64,000 nucleotides of DNA from Hyphomicrobiales bacterium (GCA_017304475.1 JAFKKV010000018.1:186001-250000), one strand, 5' to 3'. Shown: positions 35,962 to 45,413, counted from the first letter of the stretch. Notes: generated by a model not told the origin, from the sequence alone. Numbers and translations are program-made.

Positions 35962-35975
35962 GATTGTCAACAATC
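35962..35975. promoter_or_regulatory. GntR/FadR-type operator
   Basis: GATTGT-CA-ACAATC is a perfect 6-bp inverted repeat with a 2-base centre, containing TTGTNNACAA, the usual FCD-GntR half-site spacing. It lies immediately upstream of the gntR gene and so controls the whole leftward importer operon. Confidence 0.65.
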
Positions 35976-36025
35976 AATCACGACAAGGTTGCTGGCGCAA
36001 GAGGCATTGGGCGGTCCTTTGCCGC

Positions 36026-36958
36026 TCAGGCCGTCTCTGCCCGGGCGGCGCGCGCCCGGCGCTGGAGGCCGCCCCAGTCCGGCACCGAGGCGCGCAGGAA
36101 CTCGACCAGCGCGCGAACCGCGGGAGCGGGATGCGCGGTCGGCGTGGTCAAGAGAAAGATCCGGTCGCCGGGGCCGATGACCTCGTGATCCGTGAGCAGG
36201 GCGACGAGCCGGCCGTCGGCAATGGCGGGATCGGCCAGATAATGCGGCAGCATGCCGATGCCGGCGCCCGCCACCAGCGCGTCGAGCAGGAACAGGAAAT
36301 CCTCGGCCTGCAGCCTCGGCACCACCGACAGGATCCGGTTGCGGCCACGCCGCCTGAGCTGGATCGCATAGTCGCGTGCCGCCGGCGGCGGCGCGACGAT
36401 CGGGTGGCGCAACAGGTCGTCCGGCGTCGTCACGGCCAGGGCTGCGACGAGCCGGGGCGCGGCGCAGAGCCGCCATTCGACCGGGCCGAGTTCGCGCGCC
36501 ACCACCGTATCGGGCGGATCCGCCATGATCTTGACGGCGAGATCGATATTGCCGGCGATCAGGTCGCCGACCCGGTTGGTCAGGCTGACCTGCAAGGTGA
36601 TGGCCGGATGACGGTTGAGAAAGTCCAGCAGGAGCGGCGCCAGCACGAGGCGGCCGAGGCCGGTCGGCACGCTCAGGCGGACATGGCCGCGCGGATGCTT
36701 GGTGTGGCCGGCCATGGCCGCCTGGGCGGCGCCGGCGTCCTCGCGGATCCGGATCGCATGTTCATAGGCGGTGCGGCCGGCATCGGTCAGGTCGACGCGC
36801 CGGGTGGTGCGGCGCAGCAGCTGTACGCCCATCTGCCGTTCCAGGATCTTCAGCCGCTGGCTGATGCTCGACCGCGACACGCCGAGCCGCTTGGCCGCCT
36901 GGCTCAGATTGGGTGTCTCGGCGATTTCGGCGAACAGCAGCAGAAGGTTCAGATCCAT
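36026..36958 (-). CDS. LysR-family transcriptional regulator
   Basis: A 310-residue regulator. The HTH is LNLLLLFAEIAETPNLSQAAKRLGVSRSSISQRLKILE (3-40, cited in part). The effector domain follows, with VRLSVPTGLGRLVLAPLLLDFL. It is divergent from the SDR/acyl-CoA ligase operon at 37099, with a 140-base shared promoter region. It most probably activates that operon in response to a pathway intermediate. Confidence 0.92.
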   Translation of the reverse strand: MDLNLLLLFAEIAETPNLSQAAKRLGVSRSSISQRLKILERQMGVQLLRRTTRRVDLTDAGRTAYEHAIRIREDAGAAQAAMAGHTKHPRGHVRLSVPTGLGRLVLAPLLLDFLNRHPAITLQVSLTNRVGDLIAGNIDLAVKIMADPPDTVVARELGPVEWRLCAAPRLVAALAVTTPDDLLRHPIVAPPPAARDYAIQLRRRGRNRILSVVPRLQAEDFLFLLDALVAGAGIGMLPHYLADPAIADGRLVALLTDHEVIGPGDRIFLLTTPTAHPAPAVRALVEFLRASVPDWGGLQRRARAARAETA

Positions 36959-37098
36959 GACCGGCGTCTCGGTTTCATTGTCCAGCTCTTCTTAACAGTG
37001 ATGTCGAGCCCGCCCGAATTGTCCTGCGATCATGTCGGCGTAAAATAGCCTCGACAACAAGCAAAACGAGTTCGGCTCGACCAGGGAGGGAGACGGCC

Positions 37099-37992
37099 AT
37101 GTTCCAGAACGGTCTGTTCGCGGGCCACCGCGTGCTGGTCACCGGCGGCGGCACGGGGCTCGGCCGCGCCATGGCCGAGCGGCTGCTCAGCCTCGGCGCC
37201 GAGATCCATATCTGCGGCCGCCGCGCCGGCGTGCTGGAAGAGACCGCGACGGCGCTGATGGCCGCGCATGGCGGCAAGGTCGCCTGGCACACGGTCGACA
37301 TCCGCGATCCCGACGCCGTCGACGCCATGGTCGGGCGGATCTGGACCGAGGCCGGGCCGCTGACCGCGCTGATCAACAATGCCGCCGGCAATTTCATCAG
37401 CCGGACCGAGGATCTGTCGCATCGCGGTTTCAACGCGATTGCCGACATCGTGTTTCGCGGCACCTTCTACGTCACGCAGGCCGTCGGCAAGCGCTGGATC
37501 GCGGGTGGCACCGGCGGTGCGGTGCTGTCGATCGTGGTGACCTGGATCTGGACCGGTTCGCCCTTCGTCATTCCCTCCGCCATGTCCAAGGCGGGCATCG
37601 ACGCCATGACCAAGTCGCTGGCCATCGAATGGGGCCGCTACGGCATCCGCCTGAACGCCATCGCGCCGGGGGTCATCCCGACCGAAGGCGCGACCAAGCG
37701 GTTGCGGCCGGCGGCCGAGGGCGAGGCGGACGTCGCCCGCCGCAACCCTCTGGGCCGGGTCGGCACCGAGGCCGATCTCGGCGATCTCGCCGCCTTCCTG
37801 CTGGCGCCCGGCAGCGGCTGGATCAACGGCCAGACCATTGCGCTCGATGGCGGCGACTGGCTCGCCAACCGCTCCTATTTCACCGACTACCTCGCCTGGG
37901 GCGATGCCGAATGGCAGGCGGCGCGGGACCGCATCACCGCCCAGAACGCCGCCGACAAGGCCGGCCGCGGCAAGCCGGAGGGCTCCTCATGA
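37099..37992 (+). CDS. SDR oxidoreductase, 2,4-dienoyl-CoA reductase-like
   Basis: A 297-residue Rossmann protein. TGGGTGLGRAMAERL (14-28) is the NADP(H) loop; NNAAGNFISRTEDLS is the active-site strand. The canonical YxxxK is replaced by SAMSK (Lys ~164), the pattern of mitochondrial-type 2,4-dienoyl-CoA reductases, where the helix reads PSASAKAG. C-terminal LNAIAPGVIPTEGA and WINGQTIALDGGDWL are typical. With the acyl-CoA ligase downstream (ATGA overlap), it suggests degradation of an unsaturated or aromatic acid. The start follows GGGAGGGAGA. Confidence 0.88.
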   Translation: MFQNGLFAGHRVLVTGGGTGLGRAMAERLLSLGAEIHICGRRAGVLEETATALMAAHGGKVAWHTVDIRDPDAVDAMVGRIWTEAGPLTALINNAAGNFISRTEDLSHRGFNAIADIVFRGTFYVTQAVGKRWIAGGTGGAVLSIVVTWIWTGSPFVIPSAMSKAGIDAMTKSLAIEWGRYGIRLNAIAPGVIPTEGATKRLRPAAEGEADVARRNPLGRVGTEADLGDLAAFLLAPGSGWINGQTIALDGGDWLANRSYFTDYLAWGDAEWQAARDRITAQNAADKAGRGKPEGSS

Positions 37993-39485
37993 CCGCCACG
38001 CTGCGTTTCGGCGCCACCGAGCGGTCCCCGGCCACGCTCGAAGACCGGGGCAGCCGGCTGGCCGGCGGCCTGGCCGCAGCGGGCATGAAGGAAGGCGACG
38101 TGGTCGCCGTCCTGCTGCGCAACGATCCCGTCTATTTCGACGTGATCCAGGCCTGCCGGACCGGCGGCTTCACCTATTGCCCGGTCAACTGGCATTTCAC
38201 CCCCGCCGAGATCGGCTATCTCGTCACCGACAGCGGCGCGCGCGTGATTATCGGCCATGCCGACCTGCTGGCCGCGGCGCGGGCCGTCCTGCCGCCCGAA
38301 CTGCCGCTGCTGGCGGTGGGCGACGCCGCGGCGGCCGGTCTCCCGGACTACGAGGACTGGCTCGCCGCCGCCGCGCCCTATGCCGGCCCGGTGGTCTCGC
38401 CGCGCGGTCACATGGCCTATACCTCCGGCACCACCGGTCGGCCGAAAGGCATCGTTCGCCAGGCCGTGCCGCTCGCCGAGGCCGAGGCGTCGCAGCAGCG
38501 TGCGCGCGCCGTCGCGGCGGTCGCCTTCGGCATCGCGCCCGGTTGCCGCGTGCTGATCCCGGCGCCGCTTTATCACAGCGCGCCGAGCCTGATCGCCCAG
38601 ATGGCGCTGCAGCAGGCCGACTATGTCGTGCTGGCGGAGCGCTTCCGCGAGGAGGAGGTTCTGGAACAGATCGAACGGCACCGGATCGACGTGGTCTACC
38701 TGGTGCCGACCATGTATGTGCGCCTGCTGAAGCTTTCGGCGGAGACGCGCGCCCGCTACGACCTCTCGTCGCTGCGTTTCGTCGCCTCCACCGGCGCGCC
38801 CTGCGCCCCCCAGGTGAAGCGGGCGATGATCGACTGGCTCGGGCCTGTAATCCACGAGACCTATGCCTCGAGCGAGAGCGGCATGATCACGGTGATCGGG
38901 TCGGAGGAAGCGCTGGCCCGTCCGGGCAGCAGCGGCCGGCCGATCGGCGAGGCCAGGATCGAGATCCTGACCGAGGACGGCACGGCCTGCGCACCCGGCG
39001 AGATCGGGCTGATCTATGTGCGCCAGCCGGCCTATCCCGACTTCAGCTATCGCAACCAACCTGACGCCCGCGGCAAGATCGAGCGCCACGGCCTGATCAC
39101 GCTCGGCGACATGGGCTATCTCGATCGCGACGGCTATCTCTATGTCTGCGACCGCGCCTCCGACATGGTCATTTCCGGTGGCGTGAACATCTACCCCGCC
39201 GAGATCGAGCACGCCCTGGTGCGCCTGCCCGGCGTGCTCGACTGCGCGGTCTTCGGCATTCCCGACGACGAATTCGGCGAGCAGCTGCTGGCGCTGGTCC
39301 TGCCCGAGCCGGGCGCGGCGCCGGCGCCGGCCGAGCTCGCCGAGCGGCTGCGCGAGACCATTGCCGGCTACAAGATTCCCAAGCGCATCGAGATCGTCGC
39401 CGAGCTGCCGCGCGACGACAACGGCAAGATCGCCAAGCGGCGGCTGCGCGACGCCTATTGGGCCCGAAGCGGCCGCCAGATCTGA
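37989..39485 (+). CDS. AMP-dependent acyl-CoA synthetase/ligase
   Basis: A 498-residue member of the ANL superfamily. The P-loop YTSGTTGRPKG is at ~142-152, A5 YASSESGMITV, A7 LGDMGYLDRDGYLYVCDRASDMVISGGVNIYPAEIE (cited in part), and the catalytic Lys in DNGKIAKRRLRD near the end. It activates a carboxylic acid as CoA thioester; the substrate is not evident. The ATG overlaps the SDR stop (ATGA), indicating one operon under the divergent LysR. Confidence 0.92.
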   Translation: MTATLRFGATERSPATLEDRGSRLAGGLAAAGMKEGDVVAVLLRNDPVYFDVIQACRTGGFTYCPVNWHFTPAEIGYLVTDSGARVIIGHADLLAAARAVLPPELPLLAVGDAAAAGLPDYEDWLAAAAPYAGPVVSPRGHMAYTSGTTGRPKGIVRQAVPLAEAEASQQRARAVAAVAFGIAPGCRVLIPAPLYHSAPSLIAQMALQQADYVVLAERFREEEVLEQIERHRIDVVYLVPTMYVRLLKLSAETRARYDLSSLRFVASTGAPCAPQVKRAMIDWLGPVIHETYASSESGMITVIGSEEALARPGSSGRPIGEARIEILTEDGTACAPGEIGLIYVRQPAYPDFSYRNQPDARGKIERHGLITLGDMGYLDRDGYLYVCDRASDMVISGGVNIYPAEIEHALVRLPGVLDCAVFGIPDDEFGEQLLALVLPEPGAAPAPAELAERLRETIAGYKIPKRIEIVAELPRDDNGKIAKRRLRDAYWARSGRQI

Positions 39486-39543
39486 GCGGCGGCAGGGCCG
39501 CAATCCGACCTCAACAAACAAAAAACTCCGGGGAGAAACATTC

Positions 39544-40524
39544 ATGGCATCTCGCTTCAAGGGGCGACTTCTGGGGCTGGCGCTCGGCCTGCTCGGCGCC
39601 GGCGTGCCGGTACTTGCCGCCGACTATCCGACGCGGCCGATCCGCTTCGTCGTGCCTTATGCGGCAGGCGGCGCCAGCGACCAGCTGGCGCGTGGCCTCG
39701 GCGATATCCTCGGCCGGGATCTCGGCCAGCAATGGGTCATCGAGAACCGGCCGGGCGCCAATACCAGCCTGGGCGCCGAGGCGGTCAGCCGCTCCGAGCC
39801 GGACGGCCACACGCTGTTCCTGGCGAGCGGCGCCAATATGGTGCTCAACCCGCTGCTCTACAGCCGGCTGTCCTACAATCCCGACAGGGACCTGCGCCTG
39901 ATCAGCCTTCTCGCCGAAGTGCCGCTGGTCGTCGTCGTCCATCCCTCGGTGCCGGCGAAGACGCTGGCCGAATTCGTCGCCTATGGGCGGGCGCACGGCG
40001 ACCGGCTGAACTATGCCTCCGTCGGCATCGGCAATCCCCTGCATCTGGCCGCCGAGCGGTTCAAGATGGCCTCGGGCGTGCGCATGACCCACGTGCCCTA
40101 TCGCGGCAGCGCGCCGGCCTTGACCGATCTGGTCTCGGGCCAGGTCCAGGTGATGTTCGACACGATCTCGAGCTCGCTGCCGCATATCCAGGCCGGCAAT
40201 CTCAGGGCTCTCGCGGTGACCACGCCCGAGCGCCTCGCCCAGCTGCCCGACGTGCCGACGGTCGCCGAGAGCGGTTATCCGGGCTATCGCGCGTCCGTCT
40301 GGTTCGGGCTTGCCGCGCCCCGCCAGATTCCGGACGAGGTCGCCGCCCGGCTCGCCGCGGGTGTCGCCAAGGCGCTGGCCGATGAACCGCTGCGCAAGGC
40401 GCTGGAGCCCTTCGGCTTCATCGTGCTGAAGCCGCAGACGCCGGAGGAAATCGCCCGTTTCGTCGCCGAGGAGCGCACGCGCTGGGCGGAGACGATCACG
40501 TCCAACAAGATCACGCTGGATTGA
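39544..40524 (+). CDS. Bug/TctC-family solute-binding protein, orphan
   Basis: A 326-residue periplasmic protein with a signal peptide (end near LAADYP). YPTRPIRFVVPYAAGGASDQLAR (27-49, cited in part), GAEAVSRSEPDGHTL, MTHVPYRGSAPALTDLVSGQV and the family-typical VPTVAESGYPGY are present. These bind carboxylates, usually for tripartite tricarboxylate transporters, but TctA/B are not nearby. Strong GGGGAGAAAC Shine-Dalgarno. It probably supplies the acid handled by the two upstream enzymes. A hairpin follows. Confidence 0.92.
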   Translation: MASRFKGRLLGLALGLLGAGVPVLAADYPTRPIRFVVPYAAGGASDQLARGLGDILGRDLGQQWVIENRPGANTSLGAEAVSRSEPDGHTLFLASGANMVLNPLLYSRLSYNPDRDLRLISLLAEVPLVVVVHPSVPAKTLAEFVAYGRAHGDRLNYASVGIGNPLHLAAERFKMASGVRMTHVPYRGSAPALTDLVSGQVQVMFDTISSSLPHIQAGNLRALAVTTPERLAQLPDVPTVAESGYPGYRASVWFGLAAPRQIPDEVAARLAAGVAKALADEPLRKALEPFGFIVLKPQTPEEIARFVAEERTRWAETITSNKITLD

Positions 40525-40534
40525 GCTTTGTCGC

Positions 40535-40555
40535 GGGCGGGCCGCCGGCCCGCCC
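40535..40555. terminator. Hairpin between convergent operons
   Basis: A 9-bp GC stem GGGCGGGCC (40535-40543) / GGCCCGCCC (40547-40555) has a 3-nt loop, between the Bug gene and the end of livM. No T-run. Confidence 0.55.
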
Positions 40556-40573
40556 CGTCCAATGCGCTGACCG

Positions 40574-41572
40574 TTACAGCGGCCGGCGCAGCACCTTGCT
40601 GATGACGCCGACAATGCCTTCGCGGAACAGCAGCACGCAGACCACGAAAATGGCGCCCTGGACGACGGTGACCCAGGCGCCGAGGGATGCCAGGAAGTTC
40701 TGCATCGATATGATCACGACGGCGCCGATGATCGGCCCGAACACCGTGCCCATGCCGCCGACCAGCGTCATCAGCACGACCTCGCCTGACATCGACCAGT
40801 GCACGTCGGTCAGCGATGCGAGCTGCACGGCGACCGCCTTGGTCGAACCGGCGAGGCCGGCGAGCGATGCCGACAGCACGAAGACCGCGAGCTTGTACTG
40901 GTTGGCGCGATAGCCGAGCGAGATGGCACGCGGCTCGTTGTCGCGAATGGCCTTCAGCACCTGCCCGAAGGGCGAATGGATGATGCGGTAGATCGCCAGG
41001 ATGCCGCCGAAGAAGATCACCGCGACCAGGTAATAGCAGGCGCGGTCGCTGTCGATCGGGATCAGGCCGAACAGGTTGTGGCGCGGCACCGCCTGGATGC
41101 CGTCCTCACCGCCGGTGAAGCGGGGCGCCTGCAGCGAGAAGAAGAACACCATCTGCGCCAGCGCCAGCGTGATCATGGAGAAATAGATGCCCTGGCGGCG
41201 GATCGCCAATGCGCCGAAGGCCGCGCCCAGGACGGCGCTGGCGCCGGTGCCGAGCAGGATCGCCAGCTCCGGGGTCAGGCCCCAATATTTCGCGGTATAG
41301 GCGGAGACATAGCTCGCCAGGCCGAAATAGGCGGCATGTCCGAAGGACAGGAGCCCGCCATAGCCAAGCATGAGGTTGAAGGCGCAGGCGAACAGCGCGA
41401 AGCACAGCACCTTCATCAGGAAGAACGGATAGCCGATCACCGGGATGAAGGGCAGCACGGCGAGCCCGACCGCGAGCGTGATGAAGATCGTCCGGTGTAG
41501 CGCGGTGGTGGTCCTGGTTCCGGCGGCGGCTTCGGTGGCGGGAACGGGCCCGTAGGCGGCGGTATCGGCCAT
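40574..41572 (-). CDS. livM: Branched-chain amino-acid-type ABC permease LivM
   Basis: A 332-residue inner-membrane subunit with ~9 TM helices. NLMLGYGGLLSFGHAAYFGLASYV (cited in part) and QGIYFSMITLALAQMVF are LivM landmarks; the cytoplasmic loop SPFGQVLKAIRDNEPRAISLGY contacts the ATPases. The ATG at 41572 overlaps the livH stop (TGATG). It is the last gene of the leftward G-F-K-H-M operon. Specificity can be for amino acids, amides or aromatic acids. Confidence 0.93.
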   Translation of the reverse strand: MADTAAYGPVPATEAAAGTRTTTALHRTIFITLAVGLAVLPFIPVIGYPFFLMKVLCFALFACAFNLMLGYGGLLSFGHAAYFGLASYVSAYTAKYWGLTPELAILLGTGASAVLGAAFGALAIRRQGIYFSMITLALAQMVFFFSLQAPRFTGGEDGIQAVPRHNLFGLIPIDSDRACYYLVAVIFFGGILAIYRIIHSPFGQVLKAIRDNEPRAISLGYRANQYKLAVFVLSASLAGLAGSTKAVAVQLASLTDVHWSMSGEVVLMTLVGGMGTVFGPIIGAVVIISMQNFLASLGAWVTVVQGAIFVVCVLLFREGIVGVISKVLRRPL

Positions 41573-42459
41573 CAGGCGGTCCTCCCGAACAATCCGGCTG
41601 GTTTCACGAGCAATACGATGACCATGATGATGAAGATCACGGTGGCGGAGGCTTCCGGGTAGAAGACCTTGGTCAGGCCCTCGACGACGCCGAGGCCGAA
41701 GCCGGTGATGATCGAGCCGAGGATCGATCCCATGCCGCCGATGACCACCACCGCGAAGACCACGATGATCAGGTCGGCGCCCATGTTCGGATTGACCGAG
41801 TAGATCGGCGCCGCGAGCACGCCGGCAAAGGCGGCGAGCGCCACGCCGAAGCCATAGGTCAGCGTGATCAGCCGCGGCACATTGATGCCGAAGGCTTCCG
41901 TCAGGGCGGGGTTCTCGGTCGCGGCGCGCAGATAGGAGCCGAGCTTGGTCCGCTCGATGACGAACCAGGTCGCCAGACAGACGACCAGCGAGGCCACGAC
42001 CACCCAGGCCCGGTAGTTCGGCAGGAACATGAAGCCGAGATTGTGGCCCCCGGTGAGCGCCGGCGGGATCTGGTAGGGCAGGCCGGACGAGCCGAAATTG
42101 TTGCGGAACAGGCCCTGGATGATCAGCGCCAGGCCGAAGGTCAGCAGCAGGCCGTAGAGGTGGTCGAGATTGTAGAGTCTCGCCAGCAGCAGCCGCTCGA
42201 TGACGACGCCGACGGCCCCCGCGATGACCGGCGCCAGGATCAGCGCCCACCAATAGCCCACGCCGAGCCAGTTGAGCAGCATCCAGGAAATGAAGGCGCC
42301 CATCATATACTGCGCGCCATGGGTGAAATTGATGATGTTCAGCAGCCCGAAGATAACGGCGAGGCCAAGGCTCAGAATGGCATAGAACGAGCCGTTGATC
42401 AGGCCGAGCAAGAGTTGCCCGAACAGGGCCTGGGGCGGCACGCCGATAAGCTCGAACAT
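41572..42459 (-). CDS. livH: Branched-chain amino-acid-type ABC permease LivH
   Basis: A 295-residue permease. GLINGSFYAILSLGLAVIFGLLNIINFTHG (cited in part) is the LivH N-terminus. The cytoplasmic loop reads GSYLRAATENPALTEAFGINV, and the C-terminal VIGGMGSILGSIITGFGLG is conserved. ATG 42459 chosen; a frame extension to 42516 lacks TM or family sequence. The nearest Shine-Dalgarno (AGGA) is about 12 bases away. It pairs with LivM. Confidence 0.93.
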   Translation of the reverse strand: MFELIGVPPQALFGQLLLGLINGSFYAILSLGLAVIFGLLNIINFTHGAQYMMGAFISWMLLNWLGVGYWWALILAPVIAGAVGVVIERLLLARLYNLDHLYGLLLTFGLALIIQGLFRNNFGSSGLPYQIPPALTGGHNLGFMFLPNYRAWVVVASLVVCLATWFVIERTKLGSYLRAATENPALTEAFGINVPRLITLTYGFGVALAAFAGVLAAPIYSVNPNMGADLIIVVFAVVVIGGMGSILGSIITGFGLGVVEGLTKVFYPEASATVIFIIMVIVLLVKPAGLFGRTA

Positions 42460-42551
42460 GAGGCGACGATCCTGGTGAGTGGCAGGGAGCGCCGGTGGCC
42501 GGCGCTCCCCGAACATGAGATCCGTGACGTGCGATCAGAAACCGGATCGGC

Positions 42552-43763
42552 TCAGGCGCGCACCAGCGGGCAGCCGCCCTCGGTGAGCGGACGGAAGGCC
42601 TGTTCGGCCGGCAGGGTCGAGATCAGCTTGTAGTAATCCCAGGCGCCCTTCGATTCCGCCGGCTTCTTGACCTCGAACAGGTGGACCGGATGCATCTTGC
42701 GGCCGTCCAGCCGGATGCTGCCCTTGCCGAACAGCGGGTCCTCGGTGGCATTGGCCTTCATCCAGGCCATGTTGCCGGCGGTCTCGCGAGACTTCGTCGC
42801 GGCGGCCGCCTTCAGGTAGTGCAGCACGCCGGAATAGACGCCGGCCTGCACCATGGTCGGCATGGCGCCGCCACGCTGGGCGGCGAACCGCTTGGACCAG
42901 GCGCGGGTGTCGTCGTTGAGATCCCAGTAGAACGACTCGGTCAGCACCAGGCCCTGGGCCGTCTGCAGGCCGAGCGCATGGACGTCGGTGATGAAGACGA
43001 GCAGGCCGGCGAGCTTCTGGCCGCCCTGGGTAATGCCGAATTCGGCCGCCTGCTTGATCGAGTTGATGGTGTCGCCGCCGGCATTGGCCAGGCCGATGAC
43101 CTTGGCTTTCGAGGCCTGCGCCTGCAGCAGGAAGGACGAGAAATCGGTGCCCGGGAAGGGCGTGCGCACCGCGCCGATGACGCGCCCGCCGGCCTTTTGC
43201 ACCACGGCGCCGGTGTCGCGCTCCAGCGCATGGCCGAAGGCATAGTCGGCGGTCAGGAAGAACCAGGTGTCGCCGCCGGCCTTCACCATGGCGCCGCCGG
43301 TGCCCTGGGCGAGTGCATAGGTGTCATAGGTCCAGTGGACGGTATTGGGCGAGCACTGCGCGCCGGTCAGGTCGGATGACGCGGCACCCGAATTGATCAT
43401 GATCTTGTTTTTTTCGCGGGTGATCTGGTTGACCGCCAGGGCCACCGACGAGGTCGGCACGTCGGCGATCATGTCGACGCCGTCATTGTCGTACCATTGC
43501 CGTGCGATATTGGCGCCGACATCGGGCTTGTTCTGGTGGTCGGCCGAGATGATCTCGACCTTCAGGCCCTTGGCGGCGGCGCCGAAGTCCTCGACCGCCA
43601 TGCGGGCGGCGAGCACCGAGCCTTCGCCGCTGAGATCGGCATAGAGGCCGGACCGGTCGTTGAGCACGCCGATCTTGATCGGCACCGGCTGCTGTGCCTG
43701 CGCCATGGCCTTCATGGAAAAGCCGGTCGCGAGCGCGCCGGCGAGCAAAGAGCGTCGATCCAT
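42552..43763 (-). CDS. LivK-type ABC substrate-binding protein
   Basis: A 403-residue periplasmic type I binding protein with an RRSLL signal peptide. IKIGVLNDRSGLYADLSGEGS and KVEIISADHQNKPDVGANIARQWYD are typical of amide/aromatic- or branched-chain-binding proteins. GGDTWFFLTADYAFGH is the second domain hinge. The start has GGAGGA seven bases upstream. The gene lies between livF and livH in the operon. Its pattern is close to binding proteins for urea, amide or aromatic acids; the exact ligand is unclear. Confidence 0.92.
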   Translation of the reverse strand: MDRRSLLAGALATGFSMKAMAQAQQPVPIKIGVLNDRSGLYADLSGEGSVLAARMAVEDFGAAAKGLKVEIISADHQNKPDVGANIARQWYDNDGVDMIADVPTSSVALAVNQITREKNKIMINSGAASSDLTGAQCSPNTVHWTYDTYALAQGTGGAMVKAGGDTWFFLTADYAFGHALERDTGAVVQKAGGRVIGAVRTPFPGTDFSSFLLQAQASKAKVIGLANAGGDTINSIKQAAEFGITQGGQKLAGLLVFITDVHALGLQTAQGLVLTESFYWDLNDDTRAWSKRFAAQRGGAMPTMVQAGVYSGVLHYLKAAAATKSRETAGNMAWMKANATEDPLFGKGSIRLDGRKMHPVHLFEVKKPAESKGAWDYYKLISTLPAEQAFRPLTEGGCPLVRA

Positions 43764-43806
43764 CGTAGGTTCCTCCGGGTTCAGTTCGTTCTTGTTGCTT
43801 TTGCGC

Positions 43807-44550
43807 CTAGACGCCCAGGTGGGCGTGCAGCTTGGCGATGTTGCGATCCATGTCCGCGTTCGGGATCATATCCACGACGCGGCCTTGCTCCACCACATAA
43901 TGGCGGTCGGCAACGGTCTGGGCGAACCGGAAATTCTGTTCGACCAGGATGATGGTGAAGCCGTCGCGCTTGAGGCGCGCGATGGTGCGGCCGATCTGCT
44001 CGACGATGACGGGCGCCAGCCCCTCGGTCGGCTCGTCGAGCAGCAGGAGCTTGGCGCCGGTCCTGAGGATGCGGCCGATCGCCAGCATCTGCTGCTCGCC
44101 GCCGGACAATTTGGTGCCCTGGCTGGTCAGGCGCTCGCGGATATTGGGAAACAGCTCGTAGATCTGCTCGAGCGACAGCCCGCCGGGCCGGACCTGCGGC
44201 GGCAGGAGCAGGTTCTCCTCCACCGACAGGGTCGAATAGATGCCGCGCTCCTCCGGCACATAGCCGATGCCGAGCCGGGCAATGGTGCGCGAGGGGTGGC
44301 GGATCGTCTCCTCGCCCTTGAACAGGATCGAGCCCTTGCGCTTCTGCAGGATGCCGATGATCGATTTCATCGTGGTGGTCTTGCCGGCGCCGTTGCGGCC
44401 GAGCAGGGTCACCACCTCGCCTTCCGCGACATCGAAGCTGACGCCGTGCAGAACATGGGACTCGCCATACCAGCCGTGAAGGTCGCGGACCGCCAGCATC
44501 GGCTGGGCGGCAGTCGACGGGGCGAGGCGTGCGGTGCTCGTGTCAGCCAT
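43807..44550 (-). CDS. livF: Branched-chain amino-acid-type ABC ATPase LivF
   Basis: A 247-residue ATPase. Walker A GRNGAGKTT is at 51-59, Q-loop YVPEERGIYSTLSVEENL, signature LSGGEQQMLAIGRIL, Walker B LLLLDEPTEGLAP and switch VEQN. The ATG at 44550 overlaps the livG end by eight bases; a longer frame to 44670 is rejected. Residues 1-18 precede the domain, slightly longer than usual. Confidence 0.94.
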   Translation of the reverse strand: MADTSTARLAPSTAAQPMLAVRDLHGWYGESHVLHGVSFDVAEGEVVTLLGRNGAGKTTTMKSIIGILQKRKGSILFKGEETIRHPSRTIARLGIGYVPEERGIYSTLSVEENLLLPPQVRPGGLSLEQIYELFPNIRERLTSQGTKLSGGEQQMLAIGRILRTGAKLLLLDEPTEGLAPVIVEQIGRTIARLKRDGFTIILVEQNFRFAQTVADRHYVVEQGRVVDMIPNADMDRNIAKLHAHLGV

Positions 44551-45310
44551 GACCGACACCCCCGATATAGGCTTCGATGACGCGCGGGTCCTTGGACACG
44601 GTGGCATAGTCTCCTTCGGCCAGGACCCGCCCGCGGGCAAGCACGGTAATCCGGTCGGACAGCTCGGCAACGACCGACAGGTTGTGCTCGACCATCAAGA
44701 TGGTGCGGTCGGCCGAGATCTTGCGGATCAGCTGGGCGATGCGGGCGACGTCCTCGTGGCCCATGCCGGCCATGGGTTCGTCGAGCAGCAGCATTTCGGG
44801 ATCGAGCGCGAGGGTGGTGGCGATCTCCAGCGCGCGCTTGCGGCCATAGGCGAGTTCGCCGGCGGTGGCCTCGGCGAAATCACTGAGACCGACGGCCTCG
44901 ACCAGGCGCAGCGCCTCGGCGTCGAGCGTGCTCAGCACCCGCTCCGACGTCCAGAAATCGAAGGAATCGCCACGCTTGCGCTGCAGCGCGATGCGGACGT
45001 TCTCGATCACGGTCAGATGCGGGAACACCGCGGAGATCTGAAACGAGCGGACGAGGCCGAGCCGGGCGATATCGGCTGGTTTGGAGGCCGTGATGTCGCG
45101 GCCGTTATAGGTGATGCGCCCGCGGGACGGGGTGAGGAACTTGGTCAGCAGGTTGAAGCAGGTGGTCTTGCCGGCGCCGTTGGGGCCGATCAGGGCATGG
45201 ATCGAGCCGCGCTTGACCGCGAGATCGACCTCGCTGACGGCGGTAAAACCCTTGAAGTCCTTGGTCAGACCCTCCGTCACCAGGATATTGTCGTTGTTCG
45301 CTTCCACCAT
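44543..45310 (-). CDS. livG: Branched-chain amino-acid-type ABC ATPase LivG
   Basis: A 255-residue ATPase. Walker A GPNGAGKTT is at 42-50. The LivG-type signature LAYGRKRALEIA replaces LSGGQ, Walker B is MLLLDEPMAGMGHED, and the switch is VEHNLSVV. ATG at 45310 is used; the frame reaches an ATG at 45355 (270 residues) and neither has a good Shine-Dalgarno. It is the first gene of the leftward G-F-K-H-M operon, so the promoter should lie in 45311-45413. Confidence 0.93.
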   Translation of the reverse strand: MVEANNDNILVTEGLTKDFKGFTAVSEVDLAVKRGSIHALIGPNGAGKTTCFNLLTKFLTPSRGRITYNGRDITASKPADIARLGLVRSFQISAVFPHLTVIENVRIALQRKRGDSFDFWTSERVLSTLDAEALRLVEAVGLSDFAEATAGELAYGRKRALEIATTLALDPEMLLLDEPMAGMGHEDVARIAQLIRKISADRTILMVEHNLSVVAELSDRITVLARGRVLAEGDYATVSKDPRVIEAYIGGVGHG

Positions 45311-45413
45311 GCGGTCTGTTCTTTTTTGTGCATTGCTCTCCTGCCATTGCTGCATGGCGGCAGACGCCAGTCAACATGAGCCTCCTCTCCTTTTCGGCGC
45401 CCCCCTGAAAAGA

